From assembly GCA_029448655.1 (NCBI GenBank), contig JACCLO010000027.1, forward strand, positions 94,368 through 158,367: 64,000 nucleotides of DNA. The letters run 5' to 3'. Every line of letters starts with the position of its first letter. Within the stretch, counting starts at the first letter, position 1. This document shows, piece by piece, positions 45,001 to 55,300 of this stretch. The position numbers and the translations under genes were made by a program. The stretch is from Wolfiporia cocos (lineage: Eukaryota > Basidiomycota > Agaricomycetes > Polyporales > Phaeolaceae). The notes beneath the pieces are model-generated. The model was not told where the DNA came from. It did no database searches and saw only the letters and a program-made list of their open reading frames with translations.

Positions 45001-46605
45001 CTTGACGATACGACGGTGTTCCAACAGGTCGTTTCCGAACACAAGGATGTCGTCTAGGTAGACAATGACCTTTCCTTCTCTGATAAGGTCACCTAGAATA
45101 TCGTTCATCATGTGTTGGAACGTGCTGGGTGCATTACAAAAACCGAAGTACATGACTACAGCTTCGTAAAGGCCGTTAGGCGTAATGAATGCGGTCTTCC
45201 ATTCATCTCCCTCCTTGATTCTTACGTTGTTGTAACCCCAACGCAAGTCGAGCTTCGTAAATATCGAAGCCTGGCTAAGCTTATCGATAAGCTCGTCTAT
45301 GCGTGGGAGAGGGTACCTGTTTTTAATGGTCAAGTCGTTTACTTTTCGGTAATCGACTACCATTCGGGCTCCGCCGTCTTTTTTAGGGACGAAGAAGACC
45401 GGACTCGCGATCGGAGATTTCGAGTGTCGGATGTAGCCCTTCCGTAACTCTTCCTGAATCCACTGATCTAGCGAGTTCGCTTCCTGAGGAGACATTTTGT
45501 ATGCCTTACTCGGGGGCGGTAGTACCGCGTCATCGGGGAAGTCGATGGCGTGGTCGTATGGTTTCCGTTCGGGCATCCTTTCGGATGCGCGTTGAGAAAA
45601 TACCGTGGGACCAAACTCCTGGTATTCCTCTGGAACCAAGGATTTCCATTTCTGGAGATCCGCATCTGTCAGGAATTCATCGTCCGACTTCTCCGTTATC
45701 GACTGAATGGCATCGATAAGGAGTTCCGTTCCTTCGTCAAGGGTGTTCACCCAAGCGACAAAGGGATTCTCAGGCTCCTCTAAGCCGAGAAAATCTATTG
45801 GAAAGTCGTTGATGATCTGATAGATGTTGCGGGGTTCGATTTCGTCTTCTTCCTCAGAAATCGAGACCCGTTTGCCATGTTTGCATTTTTCCGTACACCG
45901 ATATGTGAAGGTTCCTTCCGGCCAATTGAAGTCCGGGTTGTGTTTCAGGAACCAGTCATATCCGAGGATCACATCCGCATTCTGTACGTCCATTACGTAC
46001 AAGAATTCGGTGGACTTGTGTTCCTCGTGCACCATATAAGCTTTTACTGCCATATTGATATTACCGGCGGTATTAGAGGTACCGTCGGCGTTGCGAATCT
46101 CGAGAGGCGAAGGTAGTTTCTGAGTGACTAACTTCTCCTCATGGACGAGTTTCTTATCTATGACGCTTATTGATGCACCGGTGTCGATTAATGCCATGGC
46201 GTTTACTTTCTTTCCATATACCCACAGTTCCACTTCGATAGAGAACGATTTATTGTCGTCTCGAGAATCGTTTCCATGTACATTATACAAAGTGAAAAAC
46301 TTCGACGCGAGCGGGTCAGGATAAAAGTATTTTACAGGAGGGGCACGTGTAGCTAGTGTCCTTGTCCTCCGGGCAAAGTCCATTGCCGAGTTACCGAATA
46401 TACCGAGATGGGATACCGGGTGACGTACGACCGCCTTATCTTCCCACAAGATAAGGGGTCTCTGTGAAGCCTCTTCGTAGAGGTGCGCTTCTTCGGGGCG
46501 CTGTACACTCCCAGCCGCTGCGGGGCTGGTGTGTTCTTCACAGAACGTCTTCGAGACGTGTAGTTGGGGCGAGGGGCACCGAGAGGGTCCCGACTGTGGC
46601 GACAT
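42061..46605 (-). CDS. pol: Pol of element B: PR-RT-RH-INT-chromodomain-dUTPase
   Basis: 1514 residues, uninterrupted, with the same domain order as element A: protease LIDTGA, RT YLDD, RNase H, integrase with HHCC and D-D-35-E, chromodomain, and the C-terminal dUTPase with all five motifs ending GFGSTGK. Substitutions against A are few (for example HFIPTSD for HFIPISD, PYRPLQ for PYGPLQ). The start ATG lies inside gag, overlapping it by 68 bases in another frame, so expression again needs frameshifting or reinitiation. It is likely an active or recently active polyprotein and the best trans-acting source with A for non-autonomous relatives. Confidence 0.95.
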   Translation of the reverse strand: MSPQSGPSRCPSPQLHVSKTFCEEHTSPAAAGSVQRPEEAHLYEEASQRPLILWEDKAVVRHPVSHLGIFGNSAMDFARRTRTLATRAPPVKYFYPDPLASKFFTLYNVHGNDSRDDNKSFSIEVELWVYGKKVNAMALIDTGASISVIDKKLVHEEKLVTQKLPSPLEIRNADGTSNTAGNINMAVKAYMVHEEHKSTEFLYVMDVQNADVILGYDWFLKHNPDFNWPEGTFTYRCTEKCKHGKRVSISEEEDEIEPRNIYQIINDFPIDFLGLEEPENPFVAWVNTLDEGTELLIDAIQSITEKSDDEFLTDADLQKWKSLVPEEYQEFGPTVFSQRASERMPERKPYDHAIDFPDDAVLPPPSKAYKMSPQEANSLDQWIQEELRKGYIRHSKSPIASPVFFVPKKDGGARMVVDYRKVNDLTIKNRYPLPRIDELIDKLSQASIFTKLDLRWGYNNVRIKEGDEWKTAFITPNGLYEAVVMYFGFCNAPSTFQHMMNDILGDLIREGKVIVYLDDILVFGNDLLEHRRIVKQVLQILQDNDLFAKPEKCFFEQSSIEYLGMIISKGKVEMDPKKVAGVMDWPTPAKVKDVQAFVGFANYYRRFIKDFSKVVKPLTELSKKNTQWNWGPEQAEAFQTLKEAFTSAPILRIPDQESPFRVEADSSDYATGAVLSQYSSEDKLWHPVAFYSKSLSAPERNYEIYDKELLAIIRALEEWRHYLEGHPHKFEVWSDHLNLTYFKSAQRLTRRQARWSLYLTRFNFTMCHKPGKTMLTADPLSRRPDHEEGVELDNRDQILLKPEYFTVRALEASQQEIQSGDEDLLRQIRQALMDDQITKDYQELLKSGPKEFGKDLQEWNMEAGLLLRRGKVYVPKEPKELRTKILELHHDHVTAGHFGRWKTYELLSRNYWWPGMTTMVKQYVEGCDTCQRMKNRNQTPYRPLQPLPVPEAPWDTITIDFIVHLPPSGERKQFTAIMVVVDRLTKRAHFIPTSDNISAKELANLLYLRIYPNHGLPKQIISDRGPQFSSELFKGWCEQLGIQRSMTTAYHPQADGQTERINQILEQYLRCYIDVIQKDNWVFYLPTAEFAYNNAASETTKNSPFFVELGRHPNAGPTDLKPTQYSDLNQFAYARWSAQEQAKAAMKLAAERWSWYYDQHKRSVPFKVGDKVLVDARSWQDSERSLSPRYLGPFKIIEQLSPVTFRVHMDEQYRAYHPVFHASKLVMYKDPVHQKKPEPQPEMVDGEELWEVEKILDHRLRAGRVEYRIRWKGFGINDDSWVREADLDSAYDILQEYKASHPIPMQDVPLRRSARRKEAVHVFDPDSDDWEADECTWPDDWPQYREKFAKDPKQRMVRHPDGGWMSADINQNADLKIVVGEGGRMPEKGTKDSVGFDLYTATGDVLPAHGQTEYNTKLKIQVPFGTYGRIAPRSSLARKGIDVMGGVIDHDYQGEVIIILRNHSDISIDIRAGDKIAQLICEVAKDPHITLHGKSYFEKIKSERGTGGFGSTGK

Positions 46606-48535
46606 TGGTGGCGGGGGCCGAGGGTCCTGCTGAGCTTGAGTCAGCCGTTACTTCTTCCCAGATGTATCGGGCACGATACGTCTTGCCATCCGCGGGGGGC
46701 GCCGAGTACGGCTTCTTGCCAGAAGCCTGTCCCTTTCCACTACCCGAAGGAGCAGCCGTGGTCTTTCCAGACGCGGCAGCTGCATCCTTCGCCCTTTGTT
46801 GTTCGGCCCGCTGAGCGGCAGGCACGAACGTTCCCGCAGCCTTGTCCGCGGCAAGCTTAGGACACTTGTTGAAATAGTGTCCCGTCTGCTTGCAGTAGGT
46901 GCAGACGGCATTGGCGGTGTCGGCGGGGGCTTTGGCGGGCGCCTTTCCCTTGTCCTTCTTTTTCTCCGACTTCTTCGCAGAAGCGGAGGACGTCTCCTTC
47001 TTTTCGGCAGGGGCCGAGTCCTTCTTGCTGGCCTTCTCGAAGATCGAGCCCTTGATCTTGTCCGGATATGACGTTTGGTACATTTCCAGGGCGAAGTCGA
47101 TGAGAGGTTCGATGTCGGTCGGGGCCTTGAAGAACGGAGTCTTGCCGAGGACGTTTAAGGTGTCCTTAACCTTTTCGGGGAGAGTCTCGGTGAATTCCCA
47201 CACCAGAGTCTCGTTGGCGGTTTCGGAGAGTCGGCCGAGGGTGCGGAACCGTTCGCAGTAATTGAAATAGTTCGATTCTGCCAGTTCCTTGCCCTTCGTG
47301 CCGTAGTAGCCGCGGATTTCCTTCTTTGCGATCTCCTTATCCGTCATCTTCCCATATTGCACCATTACGGATTTGGTGAAGTCCTCCCAGGTGCCGAGAG
47401 GTTCACCGTTTCCTGCCTTCTTGATGAGAGGCGAGAAAAATTTGTATGCGTCCCCTGTGACGCGGAAGAGGGCCGTGGTGATACGGTCATGGTCGTCGTA
47501 GACCCTGAGCGTACCGAAGTACAGGCCCATCTTTTCCACCCATTCCTGCGCAGTCACCTTTCCAGATGACCCAGAGAATTCGGGGGGAGGGGGGATTTTC
47601 AGGTTTTGAGGCAGACCTGGAATCTGCGGGGCGACGGCTGCTACAGCAGCGGCTGCAGCTTGTGCGGTGGCAGCGGCCTCGGCTGCACGGGTTCGAGCAT
47701 TACCGGGGGCCGGTGCGGGTTCTTCCGGGGGCGTGCGGATGCCGGGAGGGTTGGGAACGGAGGGATTCTTGCGAATTCTCCGAAGTTCCTCGTCAACCTT
47801 CTCCATGCGCTCTGCGAACGCATCCTCAAGGTCGTCCAGCCGGGACCGGTAGTCCCTTCGGAGCTGCTTCTCCATTTCGGAGAGCTTGGTGGTGTACTCC
47901 TGTCGGAGTTCCTTGCCGAGGTCCACCATGGTGGACAATACCTCGTTCCGGACCGAATTGACCGCTTCGTGTAGCTCGTCTTGGGCCTTCTGTTCGATTG
48001 CCCTGGATTGCCCAGCCAGGGAATCGATTCGTTCATGGATACGCTCCAGGCGGGCGTGCACCATTCGACCTAGGGTGTCGGTGGTGTCATGGCTTATGGC
48101 CGCACTTCGTTGTACGGCGGCATCGATGATTGGCCCATGTATGGACCCATCCACCTTGTGGTGTTCCTCCTCAGGAAGGTACGCCTTGAGGTTGTTCTCG
48201 ATAGCGACATTGGTCTGTCGTGTCGGACCCGAAAATTCCATTTCCAGGGTGGTGGCGGGCCCGATAGGGCGAGTTCGACGAGCCGGTGGGTATCCGGCAA
48301 TGGGGGAGCCTGGGCGTGTACCCATGGGGTTGGTCGGAGATTCCCTTTGCGGGGGAGCGAACTCCGGCATTTCCTCTTCTCCTTCCTCTTCCTCTTCTTC
48401 TCCCTCGCTTAGGTGCTCCAGCGTTACCAGTTGCTGGGTTCCCGAGGGACCAGCTACCGGTGTCACCGGTCCTTCTGAGCGGAGGCGCATCTTGCGGGGA
48501 GCGAGGGGAGTGCTGACGGAGGAGGTGGAAGACAT
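46538..48535 (-). CDS. gag: Gag polyprotein of element B
   Basis: 665 residues, collinear with Gag of A: acidic N-terminal run, coiled coil, Ala-rich linker, capsid-like domain and one CCHC knuckle (CTYCKQTGHYFNKC). Small in-frame length changes lie in the acidic run. Differences include GNARTRAAE for GHAQARAAE in the linker. No stop or frameshift, in contrast to ORF0 of the same copy. Confidence 0.93.
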   Translation of the reverse strand: MSSTSSVSTPLAPRKMRLRSEGPVTPVAGPSGTQQLVTLEHLSEGEEEEEEGEEEMPEFAPPQRESPTNPMGTRPGSPIAGYPPARRTRPIGPATTLEMEFSGPTRQTNVAIENNLKAYLPEEEHHKVDGSIHGPIIDAAVQRSAAISHDTTDTLGRMVHARLERIHERIDSLAGQSRAIEQKAQDELHEAVNSVRNEVLSTMVDLGKELRQEYTTKLSEMEKQLRRDYRSRLDDLEDAFAERMEKVDEELRRIRKNPSVPNPPGIRTPPEEPAPAPGNARTRAAEAAATAQAAAAAVAAVAPQIPGLPQNLKIPPPPEFSGSSGKVTAQEWVEKMGLYFGTLRVYDDHDRITTALFRVTGDAYKFFSPLIKKAGNGEPLGTWEDFTKSVMVQYGKMTDKEIAKKEIRGYYGTKGKELAESNYFNYCERFRTLGRLSETANETLVWEFTETLPEKVKDTLNVLGKTPFFKAPTDIEPLIDFALEMYQTSYPDKIKGSIFEKASKKDSAPAEKKETSSASAKKSEKKKDKGKAPAKAPADTANAVCTYCKQTGHYFNKCPKLAADKAAGTFVPAAQRAEQQRAKDAAAASGKTTAAPSGSGKGQASGKKPYSAPPADGKTYRARYIWEEVTADSSSAGPSAPATNVATVGTLSVPLAPTTRLEDVL

Positions 48536-48683
48536 TTTTTGTGAATCTGTTTGTGACGAATGTTAGTTTCCGGTTACTCATTGTCTTAGATTCTTAAGAA
48601 GGGATTGGGTTTTGAAAGCTGCAACTTTCGTTATAGATCACACTCGCACTCTATTTCAGAGTTAAAAGATGATAGTATTTCTA

Positions 48684-49609
48684 CTATACAATCGCGAGTA
48701 TATCCTCTTCTACCGAAGTAGTTGAGGGCCCTGCCACCTTGTCAGGTGGTGTTACACCGAAGGCAAAAGTAATTTGTAGCGCTACGCATTCTGCTACGAT
48801 ACGAGCTAAGTCCGTACGCCAATCCAAAAAGGAAATATTGCCGAGCTGTTTGCAGTACTTTTTCATAATTCTCCAGTCTCTATTGGTGATCCTCCCCCGT
48901 CTCGCTCTATCCTTTACGTTATCCACCAAGTCCTCTAATTCTACTACCATAGTATGGAAACGCATGTCGTTTTCCATATGGAAGCCTGGGTAATTAGGGG
49001 GGTGGTTGGCGAGAGGAGTGAGACGAGTGAGAGTGCCTTCTAGCATGGGAATAACTTGATCGCATGCTTGGAGAGGCTTCTTCTTCCCGAAGACGAGGGA
49101 AGGGTCGAGAATCTTGTGGTTGGCCGGAACAGAAGGTCCGGCCGCCGGGCTGGAGAGACGGAGGGCCAGTGAAGAAGCTGCTTGTTTGGCTTCCTTGGCG
49201 GCTTGTTTGGCGGCGATTCGCTTATTCAGCTTATCGCGGGCGAGCTTGAGCTTGTTGAGTTCGCGGAGTTCGATTAGGTTCTCCATGGCGGTAATGGAAG
49301 CGGCTAGCTTCTCTTCCTCTGTCCAGATTACGCTTGGCGAGTGGAACTGGCTTGGGAGGTCGAGGAGCGGGTTATCCCAGCCTCAGCGATGTGCTTTGGC
49401 ATGTGGACGGGAATCTCCCAAAGATGGAGTTTCCCAGTGTAATCTTCCTTTACAGGAAGCGTGTAGGTGACGTCCTCTGCCCGAGGAATGTCGGCGGTGT
49501 CGATGCGGCTGAGAAGGGACCGCTTCGCCGATTTGACGTAAGGGGCAGTGGAGGAGCCACGGGTGCGACGGGTAACGCGGGGCATGATTCTAGAAAGTGC
49601 AGCCTTCAT
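48684..49609 (-). pseudogene. ORF0 of element B, frameshifted
   Basis: The N-terminal part (49609-49328) and the C-terminal part (49286-48684, starting MENLIELRELNK) match ORF0 of A but lie in different frames. Two single-base insertions relative to A explain this: GGGATAACCC for GGGAAACCC near 49373, and AAGCGTAATCTGG for AAGCGCATCTGG near 49327. The ORF starts slightly upstream of A's (MKAALSRIMPRV) because of another one-base difference. The C-terminal domain is otherwise unchanged. Either the copy lost ORF0 or these are assembly errors; see findings. Confidence 0.8.
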
Positions 49610-50620
49610 GAGAAACGAAGTTTCCCAGTGATACGTCCAAGAACAGGAATAGAAGGGATTATGTAAGGTAGGGTAGTGGACTCCTTTTCAGGAGCAAAGA
49701 AGGTGTACTACGGGGCATAATTACTCTTATGTTGCGCGCAAACCCTGTGCCGAGACGGCGCGGATATTCGCATGACCCTAACGGTCAGAGGCGCCGACTC
49801 CAGGGGTAGAGTTGCTGACTGCCAGGCCGGTTCCTGGGTCAGATGATTGGGATTCGGATACACGACACCGCCCCGGAGGGACGATGCCGGAAAGTGGCTG
49901 GGATTTTACATCCCTTAGCCTGTCCATGCTTCAACAATGAGGTTGCCGTCTAGTAGCCACATGGGTGTCACATCAGGGCTAAAAAACCACTGTCGATCTA
50001 AGATCGCGAGACAGCAGCGCTCCACATCCCGAAGGAGTGGGCCACGCGCTTCTCTTCCAATGGGGCCCCAAATCCGTTTGACCCATGCTCGCACGCCGAG
50101 CTGCCCGGAGGACTTATGCTATTGGCTACCGCGAGTGACCTATGGCAGGGTGATTTTTTACGTCACCCCCCTCACTGCTTTTCCCATAACGGGTTCAAAG
50201 CAGGTCCCTTACGCCTGGGAGGCGGCTTTGGAAAATTCCCATGCCATCATAAGTGATGACCCTGTGGATAGTGATGGGGCGCTGAACAACGCTTGCCATG
50301 ACAGGGGGTTGGGCGCACACAGGCAGACCAGTCCCCTTTTCTCCACAGGCGGGTCTTAACCGCGCATAGTCCAAGCTTGTCAGCGAGGACCATGTCTCCT
50401 TGACCCTGGAGTCCGGGTTAGGTAGGCCTCCTGCCTTAAAAGGCGGTGTGGCTTCCCTGGTTGCCAATCCCTCTGCCGAGGATGGCGATGTATCCCCCAG
50501 ATCTCAACTATCACCCCAATCGCCTTGTCAGGCAGAAAGGGATGTGCGCAGCAACAAGTAATAGCCCCTGTAGGATAGAAACCCAGGCCCAAGCGCAAGC
50601 GCAAGGGCGGGGGTAGGGGG

Positions 50621-50632
50621 AGATTTGCTTCT
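50621..50632 (-). promoter_or_regulatory. Primer-binding site of element B, one extra base
   Basis: On the minus strand AGAAGCAAATCT follows the 5' LTR after 2 bases. The LTR self-primer sequence is AGATTTGTTCT (complement at 50756-50766), so pairing needs a one-base bulge. Element A has the perfect site. Confidence 0.7.
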
Positions 50633-51337
50633 TATGACACAGACTAGACTGTGGGACTCACACTATAACCTAATAGCGACTTGAAGGAGTTGCTGGAGGT
50701 TGGTGAGGAGGCTAGTGGGCGCAAGCAGAGATGATATGTAACTGTGCGAATGCAGAGAACAAATCTAAGGCTTATCCGCAGTGATAGCCCTACTTATATA
50801 CATGCTTTGTTTGGTTACCGGTAAGGGAGCCAAACATGAAGGTGGTCTGTGCGCAGACATAACTAATATGGTTAAGTCGTAAACTACAATAGACCATGTG
50901 CGCCGGTAATGGCCGCACCAGTAAGATCGTTTGTTTGGACCGTAGGTCCATGTTGTGGAAGTGGCTGTAGCTACGTTAGTAAGCCATGCATGTGATTCTT
51001 ATATACCGGTATCGGGATATGAGTAATCGTAAGGGCATTGGCATGTGATAACGAGCGGGCCGCTTATCCAATTGTACTGACATAGCCCGGTATCGGGATA
51101 TGAGTAAGGCGCGTGACACCGGAGGTTAGTCCGCTGAGTCATTGACGCGTACAAACGTGTTATGTACGTGTTGTTATGACAAGTGGACGTATACCGCGTT
51201 GTGTACGTGTTGTTTGGTTGCGTGTACGTGTAGACGGGCGCTTAGCAGCGTAAATGTCTACAAGGTCGTAGAAATACCAGATAAATAGGTAAAAATACGG
51301 GAAAAATAGTGGCATGTCCCAAATCTGTGACAGAGGT

Positions 51338-52096
51338 TAGAAGAAAAGTAAGGGAAACGCCCCCATAGAGAATATGGATGCCCTAGCGGCAATTGTTAAG
51401 TCTAGCGCTGTAGGATGCTAGATGTTCGGTTATATACATGATGTATACTATTCATGAGTAGACCTGTCCTAATGGCTTGGTCTGTGTGTAGTGCTAATAT
51501 GGTGTGACTATGGTGTGATATGGCATGTACCTGGTAATGACATTCGTGAAGGTTTCTAGGCCTTCTTGTCATGATGAAAAGTAAGCGGGCTATAAGGCCA
51601 CATTGTGATAGTGGAGTGCTACGCTAATAATAACACTTGATATATGGAACTGCTAGGCTTCTAGCTGGAAGGGTTGTCCTAATGGCTTCTAATGATGTTG
51701 ATGATCATGTTTCAGGTATTTGATATGTAACGTATCAGAATGTCTTCTGATGAGCTTTTCTATGGTGTCATGACCTAGTAATAGTGTTGTCATGATGATG
51801 TCATGGTCTGGTCCAGTAATGAAACCTGATGTCATAACTTGTACAGATAAGATAAGAGATAAGGTCACCTGGTTTGGTGCCTATGATTGAACTTAGTGGC
51901 ACATATCTAATCTGATGTAGTTGAGTAGGTCACATGACCTGGAAGGTCATGTGACTTGGTAATTTCTAGTGCATCGGAAAGCCCTTGGTCATGTGATTCT
52001 AACAATGTAGATGAGAAGACCTGTACTAGTAAAGGGGCTGCACGACTTCTATTATGAGAATAGAGAATGTGGGAAATGCCTTGTAAAACTGTGACA
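51338..52096 (-). repeat. Remainder of repeat G after element B
   Basis: It continues the sequence interrupted at 41322; similar to 960-1261 and 3060-3250 (for example GATATATGGAA-TGCTA and GGCTTCTAATGATGTTGAT). It contains a minus-strand LTR promoter (GGTCTGTGTG near 51479, TATATACATG near 51431). It may end at CTGTGACA, 52096; no duplication was found. 52097-52298 holds no feature that I recognise. Confidence 0.5.
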
Positions 52097-52303
52097 CATT
52101 CACTTTGTTTACTACTCTTGCAATTCCTGCTTGACGGGTCACTTGTCTTATTGACTGCAACCAACCCTTACAACTGCATTAGCAAGTCCAAGCCTAGACT
52201 TGCATCAAAGATATATGGATTCTATTAGCCTTTCAGTATTTTATTCTGACGTTATCTTTACGTGAAACAATTTATTTGTCAGACACAATGAGAATAGACC
52301 AAT

Positions 52304-55300
52304 TATCACAAGACGACTCACGCAGGGAGGGATCCCTAAACTACCCCGTCGACTCAAGGGGTAGACCTACAAGGCATGCTACGCTGTTTGTAGCAGAGGC
52401 CCTACTTCTAGGTTCAATCCAAGAAGCAGTAGTGGGGCTCACAAGCGGAGAGGTTCAGGGGACCTTCAGGGTCCTAAATGACAATCATAGTCTGAGGTCC
52501 TAGTGACCTCAGAGGCTGATATATATACATGTGGGCTGGGTAACTATTCAGTAACTACCTGCCCTCAAGTCATGGTCTGTGCGCCCATTATTGCCCGGAG
52601 GCTGGGACACAAGACTGGGTCATAGCCTGGCATCAAGCCTGGGCTGATATGATGGTAACCAGGGCCCCAGTAATGAGACCCTGTGAACTCATATGCCCCC
52701 AGACACCTTGTCAGGTGCTGGGCGCTAGTCATTGTAGATCAGGTGCCGCTACGCGGTCACCTGTCTACGCGTTCTGGTCACGTGTCTACGTCTTTGACCG
52801 AATATCTATATTCCTACGCGTCCGGTAAGGGGCGCGCGGGTGGCTACGGCCTTTAAGGGTTTAGTAGGGCACCCTTAGCCCGTATAGTAGGGAACTACCA
52901 AGTATTTAGCTAGAGGAGAGAGAAACGTACTTTCTTGTGACATCACCCCCTCCTTAGCCTTCATGGGCCCCATGAAGTTCTTTGTTTTGAACTCCGGTTT
53001 TCGATTTCTTTCGTCCGACGCGTCACTGTCGGCCAGGTTTTCAAGCCTTGAAACTGCCTTGCCAGGCAGAACCCCGGTGGGTTTTTGTTTGTGCCTCTAT
53101 ATACGCTAATCCTTCCCTTTGTTTTGTCCTTGCTCAGGGGGCTTCCGGAGGGTACCGGGGCTTTTTGGATGCGTTTCAGAGGGGTTGACCGCCTTGCTAA
53201 AGGGCGTGGTCTGGGGTGTGCCCGCTTTTTTTACGCCTTTTGCGGGGCTTTAGCCTGGTGCTAGAGGGACTGTGACGGAGAGGGGTCCGGTTGCGTTGCG
53301 GATCCGGCCCGGTGCCATGTACTTGGGTGGCCAACCCTGGCGTGTGCTGTTGCTCTCCCTTTGAGCTATTATTTTTTTTGCTCTATGGGTGTGTCCTTGG
53401 CTTCGTCGTGGTACTCCGGCCGTCGCGCGTTGCATTTAGCTGTGCGGTTGGCGACGTCGCTGTCCGGAGTCGGCGGTTGTTGGCTTTTTGGCGGTTTGGA
53501 CCCTTCCCTTTTTTGCGTTTTGACTTACGCATGGGTCCAGTGAGCGTGTTGGGGGTCCGGTCTGTCTCCGGTCCACCCCGTTCCCTTTTCTGGAGAGGTT
53601 GGGGGCCTCTCCGGGATTTTGGTCGCGCCCTGCTGCGCTGTCGCGTCTGACGCAGGCGGCCGTGGGCGTGTCTGTGGAGGTGGCGGCGGTGGCGTCCTGC
53701 CTTTGCCACTTGGGCCGAGATGGCCGGGGTGGCTTGACGCCGGACTGGGGGGTCTCGCTGTGGCGAGGGGGTATCCCCCCTAGTGGCTTAGCGCCGGTGG
53801 CTGTGTGGCTGTGACGGCTTTGCCTGTGGCTTTTGGGCTTTTGGAGCCCTTGCCGTGGTGCCTTTGGAGCCGGTGCCGTCCACGTCCTTGACGGTGCCTT
53901 TGTGCGCTTTAAAGGGTGGCGGTTCCCCTGTTCGACGGGCGCGGTGGGTATTGTCGCGCCGAGGGCCGGGGTGATTAGCAGTGCCCTGGGCCCCCTGTCG
54001 CTGCCTTGCGGCGTGCCTGCTGCTGTCCCTTTCTGGGCCTTTTGGAGACGCCTTTGGGTGAGGCAGGCGGGAGGTGCCCGGTTATTAAGGTGGACGGCGC
54101 CACCGTTCGACTTTGGGCGCAGCGGGTGCCTTTGGCATTGGTACGCCTTCTGCCCTGGGGCTGTGGCTTTTTTCTTTGGCGTTGCGGCTGTGTCGTTGCG
54201 ACTTCGGGTGGTTACCCTTGCCGCTTGGCCTTCCGCTGTGTGCGTCCGGTTTGGCCGGAGTGGCCTTTGTCGATGTCGGAGGTGTCCGGCTGGGGTGCGC
54301 TTTCGGACCGCGGATGGTCCTGGTGGTCGGTGCCCCTTCTATGTGGGGTGCCGGGTCCTTTGCGCTGGAATCGACGGGCGGTGGTTCCTCTTTTGCCTGT
54401 TCCCCAAATGCTTACGCCGTTGTCTAGGTGACGCGGGCGCAGAGGCAGACACTTCGCGATTGTTTCCCCCTTGGCAGGTGGGATCGCGGGGGCCGGGGTA
54501 GGGCGAGGGGTCGTCCACGTTGGTTGCTCGTTTGGTGATCCAGCGGCGCTGGGGTTCGCGGTTGTTGGGGCGGACGCTGCCGCCGTTCACCGGTTGATTG
54601 CAGGGGCGGCGCCCTGGGAGGTGCTGGGTCACCTCTCGCTTTGCATGCACTAGCCCTCGCCGTCCCTTGGCAGGTGACGGTTTGGTCTTCTCGCGGCTTA
54701 CAGCGGTTGGATGGGCTATTGAGCCGTCATCCTCTTCATTCCCCCAGGTAGGTCTTCGCGTCGCTTGTATGGGGGCTCGTACTTGTACGGACCGCTGACT
54801 CTTGAAGTCAGGTCGGCTGCCCCGCTGCGTCGCACCATCCTAGAGTAGAAGACCCTCACAGCCGGCGCACCCAGAGTTGCACCGAGGGGAGGTAGAATAG
54901 ACTATGATTATATCACAAGACGACTCACGCAGGGAGGGATCCCTAAACTACCCCGTCGACTCAAGGGGTAGACCTACAAGGCATGCTACGCTGTTTGTAG
55001 CAGAGGCCCTACTTCTAGGTTCAATCCAAGAAGCAGTAGTGGGGCTCACAAGCGGAGAGGTTCAGGGGACCTTCAGGGTCCTAAATGACAATCATAGTCT
55101 GAGGTCCTAGTGACCTCAGAGGCTGATATATATACATGTGGGCTGGGTAACTATTCAGTAACTACCTGCCCTCAAGTCATGGTCTGTGCGCCCATTATTG
55201 CCCGGAGGCTGGGACACAAGACTGGGTCATAGCCTGGCATCAAGCCTGGGCTGATATGATGGTAACCAGGGCCCCAGTAATGAGACCCTGTGAACTCATA

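Larger units (their letters stand above)
41323..51332 (-). mobile_element. Element B: A-family chromovirus, gag and pol intact
   Basis: 10,010 bp with LTRs of 699 bp (3', 41323-42021) and 698 bp (5', 50635-51332), differing by one base-length change noticed by eye; perfect GAGGT duplications at 41318-41322 and 51333-51337. LTRs lack one of the three 21-bp units of A. Gag and Pol are full length and nearly the same as in A, but ORF0 is frameshifted. Inserted in the old repeat G, opposite in orientation to A. Confidence 0.96.

Noticed and set aside
53833..54501. 222-codon open frame in the interior of element E (plus strand)
   Set aside because: Explained by A-poor, GC-rich composition; no domain, and it opposes the element's sense strand.
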